Positions 1 to 11,276 of a stretch of 64,000 bases of DNA are shown here, one piece after another. Both the position numbers and the translations under genes were made by a program. The first letter of the stretch is position 1. Each line of letters starts with the position of its first letter. Origin of the DNA: Torymus aiolomorphi. Its lineage: Eukaryota; Arthropoda; Insecta; Hymenoptera; Torymidae. Location of the stretch: positions 94,559,300-94,623,299 of the forward strand of contig CM070876.1 of the NCBI GenBank assembly GCA_036365515.1, in the 5' to 3' direction. The notes under the pieces were generated by a model, which had not been told where the DNA came from, did not search any database, and was given only the letters and a program-made list of their open reading frames with translations.

Positions 1-389
1 CCGCCCTCTACCTTTTCAGCAGCTGCAGCTAGTCGGAGGCATCACCTCCTAGAGGAGCAACGTCGACGGGGAAATTGTAAGTTAAAGTCGCTCAGGTTAA
101 CCTGAGCGGCGTTGTACGGGAACACCGGCGAGTGTAGGCAAGGCCGGTACACAGCTAGCCACCGGTGATTCGTGCGCCGAGGTTGGTAGCAGCGGCAGAG
201 CGGAGCGCCGGTTCTAGTAGAAAGCGGCCTAAGCTTTCTACAGTAAAAGCCGGGCGCGCTTGTTCGGAGCCTGCGCCAACGCGCTCCGGCCGGCCTGCGG
301 GTCCGTCCACAACGGCGCGCTGTGCCGTATACTACCTCGCGCATCCCAGAGAGGGATTAATACCCTCTTTTAAATTCACTCCGTTACAA
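1..389. other. GC-rich segment, no gene recognised
   Basis: This stretch is clearly richer in G and C than the AT-rich DNA that follows. Open frames exist on both strands (42-344 minus, 165-434 plus) but they are arginine- and proline-rich, match no family I know and look like chance frames in GC-rich DNA. It could be a promoter, a 5' exon or the end of an element beyond the window edge. Nothing decisive is visible. Confidence 0.4.
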
Positions 390-392
390 CTT

Positions 393-751
393 CTATCATA
401 TCAATTCCCCTACCGATCTAAATCGATGAAATAGATACAGGTTATATTACTGCACTAAAATAATCGATTGGGTACTAGAAAAAAGCGATAAAAAATTTAA
501 TCACGTATAATTCTCGTTAAATCGAAATAACACGTTGATTATCGACTTTGGCTACGGTTTTTGGGTGTTTCCCGTATTTTATCTCAGATTATGAGAAACA
601 TCCCAAAACCGTCGCCAAAGTCGACAATCAACGGTTTATTTCGATTTTACGAGAATTACACTTCATTTAATTTTGTATCCCTTTTTTCTAGTACTTCTAT
701 CCCCTGTATCTATTCCATCGATTTTTGTCGGTTGGGGGAGTGATATGATAG
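393..751. mobile_element. Foldback (inverted-repeat) element, copy 1
   Basis: The sequence starting CTATCATATC at 393 returns in reverse complement ending at 751. The two arms meet near 590, giving an almost continuous hairpin. Each arm contains the stretch around GTCGACTTTGGCGACGGTTTT and AAAAAAGCGATAAAAA. Similarity continues to about 812 with DNA beside the other copies, so the true element may be longer. There is no convincing coding frame. It is a MITE-like element of unknown superfamily, and no clear target duplication was found. Confidence 0.65.
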
Positions 752-889
752 GAGCATCACGAAATTATTTCATTAAATGAATCGATAAATGCAAGTTTGC
801 TATTCGTGATTATTAATATACGCAATACTGCTTGTCAATAATTAATATAATAAAACTAGTTGCACTAAATCTATGAGTGGTATTGCAAT

Positions 890-1330
890 ACTGGAAATGG
901 CATTTTTCTTTGATATAGTTACGTCAAATACTGAAAATACGGGAAACACCCGAAATTCGTCGCCAAAGACGACAATCGACGGTTTATTTCAATTTGACGA
1001 GAATTATACAGCATTAAATTTTTTATCGCTTTTTTCTAGTACTTAATCGATTATTTTAGTGCAGTACTATCCCCTCTATCTGTTTTCAGTAATAATTACG
1101 AATAGCAACCTTGCATTTATCGTTTCATTTTATGAAATATTTTCGTGATTTTCCTATCATATCACTTTCCCTACCGAACTAAATCGCTGAGATATATAGA
1201 GGGGATGGTACTTCCCTAAAATAATCGCTTAAGTACTAGAAAAAGCGATACAAATTTGAGAGACGTATATTTCACGTAAAATCGAAATAATCCGTTGATT
1301 GTCGACTTTGGCGACGGTTTTCGGGTGAAT
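890..1330. mobile_element. Foldback (inverted-repeat) element, copy 2, divergent
   Basis: The same family as the element at 393-751. The left arm (about 930-1080, with GGGAAACACCCGAAA and CGTCGCCAAAG) pairs with the right arm (about 1160-1327, with CTTTGGCGACGGTTTTCGGG). The spacer between the arms is longer than in copy 1. A further single-arm relative lies at 43160-43260. No coding capacity is seen. Confidence 0.6.
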
Positions 1331-1563
1331 ATGCTATATGTTATAATAACATATTCACAATACACTAATACTTTATCACAACTTATTTTTTTTTTTACCT
1401 CACTCACTATTGTAAGATTATGTATCTTTACTGCAATAGGTTATGTTTATGATATTGACTTGTGGAACAGGTCTGTTCGTTTTCTACCATTGATTATGAA
1501 TTTCGTAGATATCGGACAACGAAATTTTTTTCGAGAGAGAACTGACATGTAACCTGTCCGATG
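1331..1563. other. AT-rich spacer, no gene seen
   Basis: An AT-rich segment between two inverted-repeat elements. Only short chance open frames are present. I see no promoter, RNA gene or repeat that I can defend. Confidence 0.4.
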
Positions 1564-1566
1564 TTA

Positions 1567-1784
1567 GGGGCAATGTACATAAGCGCCGTTCCGCTCTGCT
1601 CTTCTCTGCTCTTCTCTGTTCTGCTCCGTTCAGCTCGATTCCATTTCGGAATTCTGAAACAAGTAAAGGGAAAATCGCTTACAATCGGTACTGAAGTGAA
1701 ATTGGACCGGGTTTGAGCAGAACGGAACGGAGCTGAGCAAGACAGGGCAGAGCAGAGCAGAATGGCGCATATGTACATTGCCCC
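1567..1784. mobile_element. 218-bp MITE with TTA target duplication
   Basis: The ends are GGGGCAATGTACATAAGCGCC and its near-perfect inverted copy at 1764-1784. TTA flanks both sides (1564-1566 and 1785-1787), the 3-bp target duplication typical of PIF/Harbinger elements. The subterminal regions are also inverted repeats, rich in CTCTGCTCT on one side and AGAGCAGAG on the other. It has no coding capacity, so it would depend on a transposase supplied elsewhere. Confidence 0.7.
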
Positions 1785-1810
1785 TTACACGCTTTGAGGA
1801 AGGGCCGTAA

Positions 1811-2659
1811 GGGACTTTCCACAAATGAATTGCGGTGTGCTGCTGTGTGCTTCTGTGTGCTGCGCTTGCATTGTGCTGAGTTGTGCTGCATTGTGCTGTC
1901 CGTTCCGCCACGAAAACGGAGAAGCCCACCTGAGTTTATACTCTGTGGTCTTGATTTCAACCAGCAAAAGTAATCTAGATAGAAGATAACCCATGAAATT
2001 GCTCCGTTTTTGACGTTGCAATTTTGGATTTTTGTAGCACCTTAGAAACATAATATTATTTTTAATTATTATTCATTCATATTATTAATAATTAAATTAA
2101 TATTAGTAATTTAATATTTTTATATTATAATAAACTATTTCATCTGTAATCATTATTAAAAATGGATATTGATAGAGAAAAGCAATATTTACAAATATTT
2201 CAAATATTAATAAATATACTGATAAGAATACTTTTAATTAAAAAGAAAAGAAAGAGACTTTGGAGATGGTGGACAAAACTTCATTTGTATCCACACATAA
2301 GAAATGCAGTGGGAGCATACGATACAATTTTCATTTATTTTCAATTAAATGATAACGAGGAGTTCAAATCGTTTGTTCGAATGGACATTAAAGATTTTGG
2401 ACATTAAAAATAATATTATATTTCTAAGGTGCTACATAAAATCCAAAATTGCAACGTCAAAAACGGAGCAATTACATGGGTTATGTTCTATCTAGATTAC
2501 TTTTGCTGGTTGAAATCAAGACCACAAAATATAAACTGATATGGGCTTCTCCGTTTTTGTAGCGGAACGGACAACACAACGCAGCACAACGCAGCACAAC
2601 GCAGCATAATGCAAGCGCAGTATACAGCAGCAAACCGCAATTCATTTGTGGAAAGTCCC
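1811..2659. mobile_element. PIF/Harbinger-like non-autonomous element with 250-bp inverted repeats
   Basis: The element begins GGGACTTTCCACAAATGAAT and ends with the inverted copy of that sequence. TAA lies on both sides (1808-1810 and 2660-2662), matching the TWA target duplication of PIF/Harbinger. The arms are about 247 bp (1811-2056 and 2410-2659) and include a pyrimidine/purine-rich microsatellite-like part (TGCTGTGTGCT-type on the left, AGCACAACGC-type on the right). The middle holds a short transposase fragment (2162-2407). Such long arms around a 5' coding fragment suggest an internally deleted derivative of a larger transposon. Confidence 0.75.
2162..2407 (+). pseudogene. Harbinger-type transposase, N-terminal fragment
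   Basis: An 81-codon open frame starting at ATG 2162. After a lysine/arginine-rich stretch comes W-R-W-W, then a region ending A-Y-D-T-I-F, then an acidic stretch and S-F-V-R-M. This order (basic patch, RRWW-like motif, Y-x-T, then F-R-M) is what I know from the N-terminus of PIF/Harbinger transposases, just before the catalytic DDE nuclease. The frame stops exactly where the right inverted repeat begins, so the catalytic domain is absent. It cannot encode an active transposase, but could be a transcribed remnant. Its position between inverted repeats with TAA flanks supports the family call. Confidence 0.6.
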
Positions 2660-2674
2660 TAATGGTTTTTGTCC

Positions 2675-2682
2675 ATCGTATC
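2675..2682. repeat. Left 8-bp target duplication of the hAT-like element
   Basis: ATCGTATC directly precedes the CAGTG end. The identical octamer follows the right end at 12439-12446. Confidence 0.85.
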
Positions 2683-2894
2683 CAGTGCGTCGATATGCTA
2701 CTGTAGTCTGGCGCCTGCGCACTAGAGCTCTTCGCCGATTGGGTAGGTGGCCGAAAAGTACGAGTGGTACGACTGTAGCGCGCGCGTTCAAACAGCGAGC
2801 GCAGGATTTGGCGCGTGATACGAGGTTCACACATGTAACGGGGTTATGTAGATGCGCGGTGCAAAGCAAGACGAGAATTACATTCATTTCTAAA

Positions 2895-3049
2895 CCCATG
2901 TAGGCGGAGGAAACAAGGTGCACGCATATTAGGAAATTACATAAAAGTGCTAAAATAAGCAAAACAATTATTTAAATAATTTTTAAACAAACGTAGCCGG
3001 GGGAAACGAGGTCCACGCATATTAGGAAATTACATTAAAGGGCGACAAT
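2895..3049 (-). repeat. Subterminal repeats of the hAT-like element, left side
   Basis: Two units of the roughly 93-bp repeat (GGAAACAAGGT, ATTAGGAAATTACAT, then AAGCAAAACAATTATTTAAAT) lie here in the opposite orientation to the larger array at 11530-12240. The PLE complex begins immediately after, inside the third unit. Confidence 0.75.
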
Positions 3050-3061
3050 AAGCAAAACAAC

Positions 3062-6000
3062 TTGATAGTAGTTAAGATTCTAACGACAGCTGCATATTAC
3101 TTCAGTAATGAATAATTGGCTTTGACGGTCCTGTTGTCCAAAGGAAGGGTAAGTCAAGGATGACGAAATGACAACCCACGATGATATATTAATCGTCGAC
3201 GTTTCGAGTTTTTATTTAAACTCCTTCTCAAGACACTAGTACAAATTTAAATAATAAAATACACATTAATGAAAGTTATAAACTAAACAATAGTAATCGC
3301 ATCTAAGATTAACGAACAAGATTTACTTACAAAGTCTAGGCAGTCTCTTAAAGTTACGTAGGTGATCGCTTCAGTATCACCAGTCAATTGTTACAATAAT
3401 GAACATTCGGGCTTTATATATTACATAGAATGCATGTATGCGTTACACATATATGTAAATACCATTTGATCCAACGCGCGGGGTGGTTCTAAGTGTTACG
3501 CGGTCTCGCAAGTATTAGGCGAATATATGTAAAAGAGCCCAGGTGGGGGGTGGGCTAATACTACTCGTTATTCAAAAGTGGCAAATGGGCGTGGTCATAT
3601 CTTTACTTTCATACTTTCCTAATACTGTACATTGATATTGATCGTGCTTTCATGAGAATTTCTATTGTAAGAAGTGATTTTTATTTATAAATGTCTTATA
3701 TTCAAATCTAAGTGTCTTTGTATCTTGCTGATTATTAATATATTGTGGTTGTGCATGTATAAACAACATTTCGGCTAATTTGCGCTTCCCTAATAACTGT
3801 TCCGTATGTAATACTTTTACATTATTGAAATTAAAATTATGCTCAGTTTCTTCCATATGAGTGTAAATTGCCGAACCTCGATCTTTGTTTTCGCATTTTT
3901 TCTTATGTTCCTTAACTCTAATACATAATCGTCTTTCTGTTTGACCTACGTATGTAGCCGCACACTCATTACATTCTATCCGATAAACGACATTGGTTTT
4001 CTCATCTTTAGAACTCACGTCTTTACCCAATTTTATAAAACAGTTCCATTTATTTACAGTATTATTTAACACTTCAGTATTATATTTTTTAAAAAATTTT
4101 GAGATAATCGGATTTAATTCATTTATGTAAGGGATCACTATGTGTAATTTTTTCTCACGCTGTATTCTTTTCTCATTAGTGTAATTCATGCTTCTAAGTC
4201 TTAATTTTATGTATTTGTTTATCAAATATATTGGATAATCATTTTTGATTAGGAACTGTTTTATCAAATTTAAGTTTACATTATGAAACGAAGTATGTGA
4301 AAGTTTAATTGCTCTGTCAACTAGTGAGTAAATAATCGCAATTTTGTTTTTTGTGGGTGTTGTGAGTTGTAATTCAATAACCTACCGGAAAATGTTGGTT
4401 TTCTGTACCAGTTTGTTATTATGTTCTTGTTATTAACAATAATTTCTATATCAAGAAAACTAATTTTATTATAAATCGACTTTTCGGTTGTGAACTGTAA
4501 ATTTTTATCATAACTATTGAAAACTTCTCGTGTATAATTTATTAAATTCTTTGGTACACATAATAATATATCATCAACATATCTAAAATAAAAGGTACTA
4601 TCAAAACAAAGTTTACTTAGGGCGTACGTTTCTAAATCTTGCATTACAATATCCGCTAAAATTGGGCTGATAGGATTTCCCATAGCAGAACCAAATTTTT
4701 GTCTATAAAATTGATCATTAAATTGGAAAAAATTATTTTGTAGAATAAATTTTATAGATTCTATGAATTCACTGCAAGATAAATATGTATGATTAAACAG
4801 TTGAGTCCAACGTTTCTCAATAGCCGCGTAAATCAAATATTCCGGTACGTTTGTGAATAAACTAATCACATCTAAGCTAATAATTTCAAACCCATCAGGA
4901 ATTATGGTACCTTCTATTTTTTCTTTTAATTGAAGACTATTATTAATGTGTGAAAATGGTTTTTTCAGATGTTCGTAAAGGAATTTGGATAAACTCTTAG
5001 CCAAGTTATAAGTAGGCGAATTTATTGCGAAGATAATCGGACGGACTGGATTGTTTTCTTTATGTATTTTGACTAGGCCGTAACCTTTTGACACATTAGA
5101 TTTTTGTGCTACTCGTGGAATTTTTTTACCATTCATCAGAAAATTCATATCATTTAAATTGTTAATATGTAATCTAGTTTTTCTCTCTAATGTTGCTAAC
5201 GGATTCTTTTTTATTTTCTCATAATACTTTTCATCATTAAATAACATAGTCATTTTTTCCAAATATACAGATTTTTTAATAATAACCGTTGCATTACCCT
5301 TGTCGGCCTTAGTAATAAGAAGGTCTTTATTATTTTTAATGAATGTTTTTGTTAATTGTACGTCGATCTTAAGTTGTTTTTCAAAGGTTGAATTATTGGA
5401 CAGGATTCTATTTTGGAATTTGCTTATAATTGAGAGAAAGTGATTACGTATTTTATTTGATTGTTTAAAGTCAGTATGTTTGTTTAAGTATAATTCTAAA
5501 TTTTTAATCATTTCGAGGATAATCTTATTGTCTACCTTATCATTGAAGTTAAATTTTTCGCCTAGCTTTAACACATTAATTACATATTTCGGTAGTATAA
5601 CATCAGAAAGGTTAACGATCCATCTATTCTCTACGTTCGAGAGTTCATCGCACCGTGTGTTATTGTCAAGTATATTGACCTGTGCTGTGTCTTGGTTAGT
5701 CATACTATTATTCTTTCTTTTATTCTCTATTATGTATGTATTTTTGATTAACGGTTTCATATATTTGTTTAAATATAGCATGTCTAATTTTTTATCCAAA
5801 TTTTTTTCGTATGAATTTATGATTAGTTTTAACTTATCAAAATAGTAGGATTCAAATAGAGCTGTCAGTTTTTGATATCCAGCCGTAATCAGTTTATTTT
5901 TCAATCTATCTAGTTCAAATTTTATGTGTTGAATATGATTATTGATATCTAAAATTTCTAAATTTAATATTTTCTTCTTTGCCTTTTCTAAATTATTTTT

Positions 6001-6145
6001 TAGTTTGTTATAACCAGATCCAGAAAACATATGAATATTTTCAATACTCTTGAAATTATTTTGAATATGTATCGGAAGCAGATTGTAAAACCTGCAGTTA
6101 ATCAAAACTTTGCATTGCAATCTATACTTTTTTTCGTCGTACAAC
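3062..6145 (-). mobile_element. Penelope-like element copy A, inverted and 5'-truncated
   Basis: This is a minus-strand copy of the same PLE as copy C. Its 3' end lies at 3062 next to AAGCAAAACAAC (3050-3061), repeated at 10212-10223 on the far side of the whole A-B-C complex. Its 5' end is cut at about codon 47 of the ORF, where it is fused head-to-head to fragment B near 6145. Inverted, partial flanking copies like this are characteristic of Penelope insertions. Confidence 0.8.
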
Positions 6146-6147
6146 AC
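3662..6147 (-). pseudogene. Penelope-like reverse transcriptase/GIY-YIG endonuclease, copy A (frameshifted)
   Basis: The frame runs from 6147 to 4321 (608 codons) and resumes in another frame at 4267-3662. It carries the reverse transcriptase core (I-T-K-A-D-K-G-N-A, Y-G-L-V-K-I-H-K, G-S-A-M-G-N-P-I-S-P, and the catalytic Y-V-D-D) followed by the GIY-YIG endonuclease (V-V-Y-R-I, Y-V-G-Q-T, E-H). The break lies in an A run: six As here (T run at about 4346-4351), seven in copies C and D, so one base is missing. The first 46 codons are lost at the junction with fragment B. PLE proteins copy their own RNA at nicks made by the endonuclease. This copy cannot make a whole enzyme, but its sequence is otherwise nearly identical to copy C, so it inserted recently. 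Confidence 0.85.
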
Positions 6148-6948
6148 TCATATGGAAGAAACTGAGCATAATTTTAATTTCAATAATGTAAAAATATTAC
6201 ATACGGAACAGTTATTAGGGAAGCGCAAATTAGCCGAAATGTTGTTTATATATGCACAACCACAATATATTAATAATCAGCAAGATACAAAGACACTTAG
6301 ATTTGAATATAAGACATTTATAAATAAAAATCACTTCTTACAATAGAAATTCTCATGAAAGCACGATCAATATCAATGTACAGTATTAGGAAAGTATGAA
6401 AGTAAAGATATGACCACGCCCATTTGCCACTTTTGAATAACGAGTAGTATTAGCCCACCCCCCACCTGGGCTCTTTTACATATATTCGCCTAATACTTGC
6501 GAGACCGCGTAACACTTAGAACCACCCCGCGCGTTGGATCAAATGGTATTTACATATATGTGTAACGCACACATGCATTCTATGTAATATATAAAGCCCG
6601 AATGTTCATTATTGTAACAATTAACTGGTGATAATGAAGCGATCACCTACGTAACTTTAAGAGACTGCCTAGACTTTGTAAGTAAATCTTGTTCGTTAAT
6701 CTTAGATGCGATTACTATTGTTTAGTTTATAACTTTCATTAATGTGTATTTTATTATTTAAATTTGTACTAGTGTCTTGAGAAGGAGTTTAAATAAAAAC
6801 TCGAAACGTCGACGATTAATATATCATCGTGGGTTGTCATTTCGTCATCCTTGACTTACCCTTCCTTTGGACAGCAGGACCTTCAAAGCCAATTATTCAT
6901 TACTGAAGTAATATGCAGCTGTCGTTAGAATCTTAACTACTATCAAGC
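6146..6948 (+). mobile_element. Penelope-like fragment B (3' end, pseudo-LTR)
   Basis: From about 6146 the plus strand carries the last 67 codons of the PLE ORF (stop at 6344-6346) followed by the complete 3' untranslated region, nearly identical to that of copy C (9653-10211). It sits directly upstream of copy C in the same orientation and is joined head-to-head to copy A. This is the partial tandem arrangement called a pseudo-LTR in Penelope elements. Small differences from copies A and C show that it is not simply an assembly duplicate. Confidence 0.8.
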
Positions 6949-7030
6949 TTACAACGTTGGGTCTAACAAAAAACGTTGCTGTGCAGCTCCATACATCTTT
7001 GCAGCACTCTGATCCCGAGGAAATATCATC

Positions 7031-9652
7031 ATGACGGAAAACTCGGTGAATTATTTATATAATATTCTAAGTGAACGTAAAGATACGAACTTAATGAAAG
7101 TTATAGTGTTTATTTCAAAGTCGCTAGGTTTTTATGTTAGCACAATGTGTCAAAGGTTTTCAAATCTGTTGTACGACGAAAAAAAGTATAGATTGCAATG
7201 CAAATTTTTGATTAACTGCAGGTTTTACAATCTGCTTCCGATACATATTCAAAATAATTTCAAGAGTATTGAAAATATTCATATGTTTTCTGGATCTGGT
7301 TATAACAAACTAAAAAATAATTTAGAAAAGGCAAAGAAGAAAATATTAAATTTAGAAATTTTAGATATCAATAATCATATTCAACACATAAAATTTGAAC
7401 TAGATAGATTGAAAAATAAACTGATTACGGCTGGATATCAAAAACTGACAGCTCTATTTGAATCCTACTATTTTGATAAGTTAAAACTAATCATAAATTC
7501 ATACGAAAAAAATTTGGATAAAAAATTAGACATGCTATATTTAAACAAATATATGAAACCGTTAATCAAAAATACATACATAATAGAGAATAAAAGAAAG
7601 AATAATAGTATGACTAACCAAGACACAGCACAGGTCAATATACTTGACAATAACACACGGTGCGATGAACTCTCGAACGTAGAGAATAGATGGATCGTTA
7701 ACCTTTCTGATGTTATACTACCGAAATATGTAATTAATGTGTTAAAGCTAGGCGAAAAATTTAACTTCAATGATAAGGTAGACAATAAGATTATCCTCGA
7801 AATGATTAAAAATTTAGAATTATACTTAAACAAACATACTGACTTTAAACAATCAAATAAAATACGTAATCACTTTCTCTCAATTATAAGCAAATTCCAA
7901 AATAGAATCCTGTCCAATAATTCAACCTTTGAAAAACAACTTAAGATCGACGTACAATTAACAAAAACATTCATTAAAAATAATAAAGACCTTCTTATTA
8001 CTAAGGCCGACAAGGGTAATGCAACGGTTATTATTAAAAAATCCGTATATTTGGAAAAAATGACTATGTTATTTAATGATGAAAAGTATTATGAGAAAAT
8101 AAAAAAGAATCCGTTAGCAACATTAGAGAGAAAAACTAGATTACATATTAACAATTTAAATGATATGAATTTTCTGATGAATGGTAAAAAAATTCCACGA
8201 GTAGCACAAAAATCTAATGTGTCAAAAGGTTACGGCCTAGTCAAAATACATAAAGAAAACAATCCAGTCCGTCCGCTTATCTTCGCAATAAATTCGCCTA
8301 CTTATAACTTGGCTAAGAGTTTATCCAAATTCCTTTAGGAACATCTGAAAAAACCGTTTTCACACATTAATAATAGTCTTCAATTAAAAGAAAAAATAGA
8401 AGGTACCATAATTCCTGATGGGTTTGAAATTATTAGCTTAGATGTGATTAGTTTATTCACAAACGTACCGGAATATTTGATTTACGCGGCTATTGAGAAA
8501 CGTTGGACTCAACTGTTTAATCATACATATTTATCTTGCAGTGAATTCATAGAATCTATAAAATTTATTCTACAAAATAATTTTTTCCAATTTAATGATC
8601 AATTTTATAGACAAAAATTTGGTTCTGCTATGGGAAATCCTATCAGCCCAATTTTAGCGGATATTGTAATGCAAGATTTAGAAACGTACGCCCTAAGTAA
8701 ACTTTGTTTTGATAGTACCTTTTATTTTAGATATGTTGATGATATATTATTATGTGTACCAAAGAATTTAATAAATTATACACGAGAAGTTTTCAATAGT
8801 TATGATGAAAATTTACAGTTCACAACCGAAAAGTCGATTTATAATAAAATTAGTTTTCTTGATATAGAAATTATTGTTAATAACAAGAACATAATAACAA
8901 ACTGGTACAGAAAACCAACATTTTCCGGTAGGTTATTGAATTACAACTCACAACACCCACAAAAAAACAAAATTGCGATTATTTACTCACTAGTTGACAG
9001 AGCAATTAAACTTTCACATACTTCGTTTCATAATGTAAACTTAAATTTGATAAAACAGTTCCTAATCAAAAATGATTATCCAATATATTTGATAAACAAA
9101 TACATAAAATTAAGACTTAGAAGCATGAATTACACTAATGAAAAAAGAATACAGCGTGAGAAAAAATTACACACAGTGATCCCTTACATAAATGAATTAA
9201 ATCCGATTATCTCAAAATTTTTTAAAAAATATAATACTGAAGTGTTAAATAATACTGTAAATAAATGGAACTGTTTTATAAAATTGGGTAAAGACGTGAG
9301 TTCTAAAGATGAGAAAACCAATGTCGTTTATCGGATAGAATGTAATGAGTGTGCGGCTACATACGTAGGTCAAACAGAAAGACGATTATGTATTAGAGTT
9401 AAGGAACATAAGAAAAAATGCGAAAACAAAGATCGAGGTTCGGCAATTTACACTCATATGGAAGAAACTGAGCATAATTTTAATTTCAATAATTTAAAAG
9501 TATTACATACGGAACAGTTATTAGGGAAGCGCAAATTAGCCGAAATGTTGTTTATACATGCACAACCACAATATATTAATAATCAGCAAGATACAAAGAC
9601 ACTTAGATTTGAATATAAGACATTTATAAATAAAAATCACTTCTTACAATAG
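7031..9652 (+). pseudogene. Penelope-like reverse transcriptase/GIY-YIG endonuclease, copy C (one stop codon)
   Basis: The frame spans 873 codons from ATG 7031 to TAG 9652, broken only by an in-frame TAG at 8336-8338 (codon 436), where copies A and D have a tyrosine codon. Reverse transcriptase motifs are I-T-K-A-D-K-G-N-A (about 323-331), Y-G-L-V-K-I-H-K (401-408), D-V-I-S-L-F (470-475), G-S-A-M-G-N-P (531-537) and catalytic Y-V-D-D (568-571). The C-terminal GIY-YIG endonuclease shows V-V-Y-R-I-E-C-x2-C (from about 765), Y-V-G-Q-T (778-782) and E-H (791-792). The cysteine pair is usual in Penelope-clade proteins. The enzyme would nick chromosomal DNA and reverse-transcribe element RNA in the nucleus. 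A single substitution separates this copy from an open frame. Confidence 0.9.
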
Positions 9653-10077
9653 AAATTCTCATGAAAGCACGATCAATATCAATGTACAGTATTAGGAAAG
9701 TATGAAAGTAAAGATATGACCACGCCCATTTGCCATTTTTGAATAACGAGTAGTATTAGCCCACCCCCCACCTGGGCTCTTTTACATATATTCGCCTAAT
9801 ACTTGCGAGACCGCGTAACACTTAGAACCACCCCGCGCGTTGGATCAAATGGTATTTCCATATATGTGTAACGCATACATGCATTCTATGTAATATATAA
9901 AGCCCGAATGTTCATTATTGTAACAATTGACTGGTGATACTGAAGCGATCACCTACGTAACTTTAAGAGACTGCCTAGACTTTGTAAGTAAATCTTGTTC
10001 GTTAATCTTAGATGCGATTACTATTGTTTAGTTTATAACTTTCATTAATGTGTATTTTATTATTTAAATTTGTACTA

Positions 10078-10125
10078 GTGTCTTGAGAAGGAGTTTAAAT
10101 AAAAACTCGAAACGTCGACGATTAA
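10078..10125 (+). ncRNA. Possible hammerhead-ribozyme-like motif in PLE 3' region (copy C)
   Basis: CTTGAGAAG is followed by a perfect 6-bp hairpin (GAGTTT, loop AAATAA, AAACTC) and then GAAAC with the self-complementary CGTCGACG. The order core, stem II, GAAA, short stem III resembles hammerhead ribozymes, which are known in PLE terminal regions. The first core box differs from the usual CTGATGA at two positions and I could not find a clear stem I, so this is only a candidate. The same motif occurs in fragment B (about 6772-6820) and copy A (about 3190-3235, minus). Confidence 0.35.
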
Positions 10126-10214
10126 TATATCATCGTGGGTTGTCATTTCGTCATCCTTGACTTACCCTTCCTTTGGACAGCAGGACTGTCAAAGCCAATT
10201 ATTCATTACTGAAG

Positions 10215-10383
10215 CAAAACAACTATTTAAATAATTTTTAAACCAAAGTAGGCGGGGGAAACAAGGTCCACGCATATTAGGAAATTACATAAAAGTGCTA
10301 CAATAAGCAAAACAATTATTTAAATCATGTTTAAACCAAAATAGCCGTGGGAAACAAGGTCCACCCGTATTAGAAAATTATAT
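10215..10383. repeat. 169-bp direct repeat, left copy, flanking PLE fragment D
   Basis: This segment of hAT subterminal repeat is identical, base for base as far as I can compare, to 11277-11445. The two copies bracket PLE fragment D. The left copy also overlaps the right target duplication of the A-B-C complex. Confidence 0.8.
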
Positions 10384-11276
10384 TAAGTTTACATTATGAA
10401 ACGAAGTATGTGAAAGTTTAATTGCTCTGTCAACTAGTGAGTAAATAATCGCAATTTTGTTTTTTTGTGGGTGTTGTGAGTTGTAATTCAATAACCTACC
10501 GGAAAATGTTGGTTTTCTGTACCAGTTTGTTATTATGTTCTTGTTATTAACAATAATTTCTATATCAAGAAAACTAATTTTATTATAAATCGACTTTTCG
10601 GTTGTGAACTGTAAATTTTTATCATAACTATTGAAAACTTCTCGTGTATAATTTATTAAATTCTTTGGTACACATAATAATATATCATCAACATATCTAA
10701 AATAAAAGGTACTATCAAAACAAAGTTTACTTAGGGCGTACGTTTCTAAATCTTGCATTACAATATCCGCTAAAATTGGGCTGATAGGATTTCCCATAGC
10801 AGAACCAAATTTTTGTCTATAAAATTGATCATTAAATTCGAAAAAATTATTTTGTAGAATAAATTTTATAGATTCTATGAATTCACTGCAAGATAAATAT
10901 GTATGATTAAACAGTTGAGTCCAACGTTTCTCAATAGCCGCGTAAATCAAATATTCCGGTACGTTTGTGAATAAACTAATCACATCTAAGCTAATAATTT
11001 CAAACCCATCAGGAATTATGGTACCTTCTATTTTTTCTTTTAATTGAAGACTATTATTAATGTGTGAAAATGGTTTTTTCAGATGTTCGTAAAGGAATTT
11101 GGATAAACTCTTAGCCAAGTTATAAGTAGGCGAATTTATTGCGAAGATAATCGGACGGACTGGATTGTTTTCTTTATGTATTTTGACTAGGCCGTAACCT
11201 TTTGACACATTAGATTTTTGTGCTACTCGTGGAATTTTTTTACCATTAACTTTTTTTTTAATAAATTTTTTTACCA
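10384..11276 (-). pseudogene. Penelope-like element fragment D (reverse transcriptase part)
   Basis: A minus-strand fragment, open from about 11249 to 10384, covers the reverse transcriptase from N-G-K-K-I-P-R-V-A-Q through Y-V-D-D to just before the endonuclease. It has seven As where copy A has six, so its frame is intact across that point, and it has tyrosine where copy C has a stop. The N-terminal part and the whole GIY-YIG domain are missing. A short A/T-rich stretch (about 11250-11276) joins it to the right direct repeat. It is probably a truncated insertion or a piece moved by recombination. Confidence 0.8.

Larger units (their letters stand above)
6949..10211 (+). mobile_element. Penelope-like element copy C, essentially full length
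   Basis: The copy has a 5' leader (about 6949-7030), one long ORF (7031-9652) and a 3' untranslated region ending at 10211, where AAGCAAAACAAC (10212-10223) repeats the sequence at 3050-3061. That 12-bp duplication brackets copies A, B and C together, so the complex appears to have inserted as one unit. It lies inside a 93-bp subterminal repeat of the hAT-like element. Confidence 0.8.
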
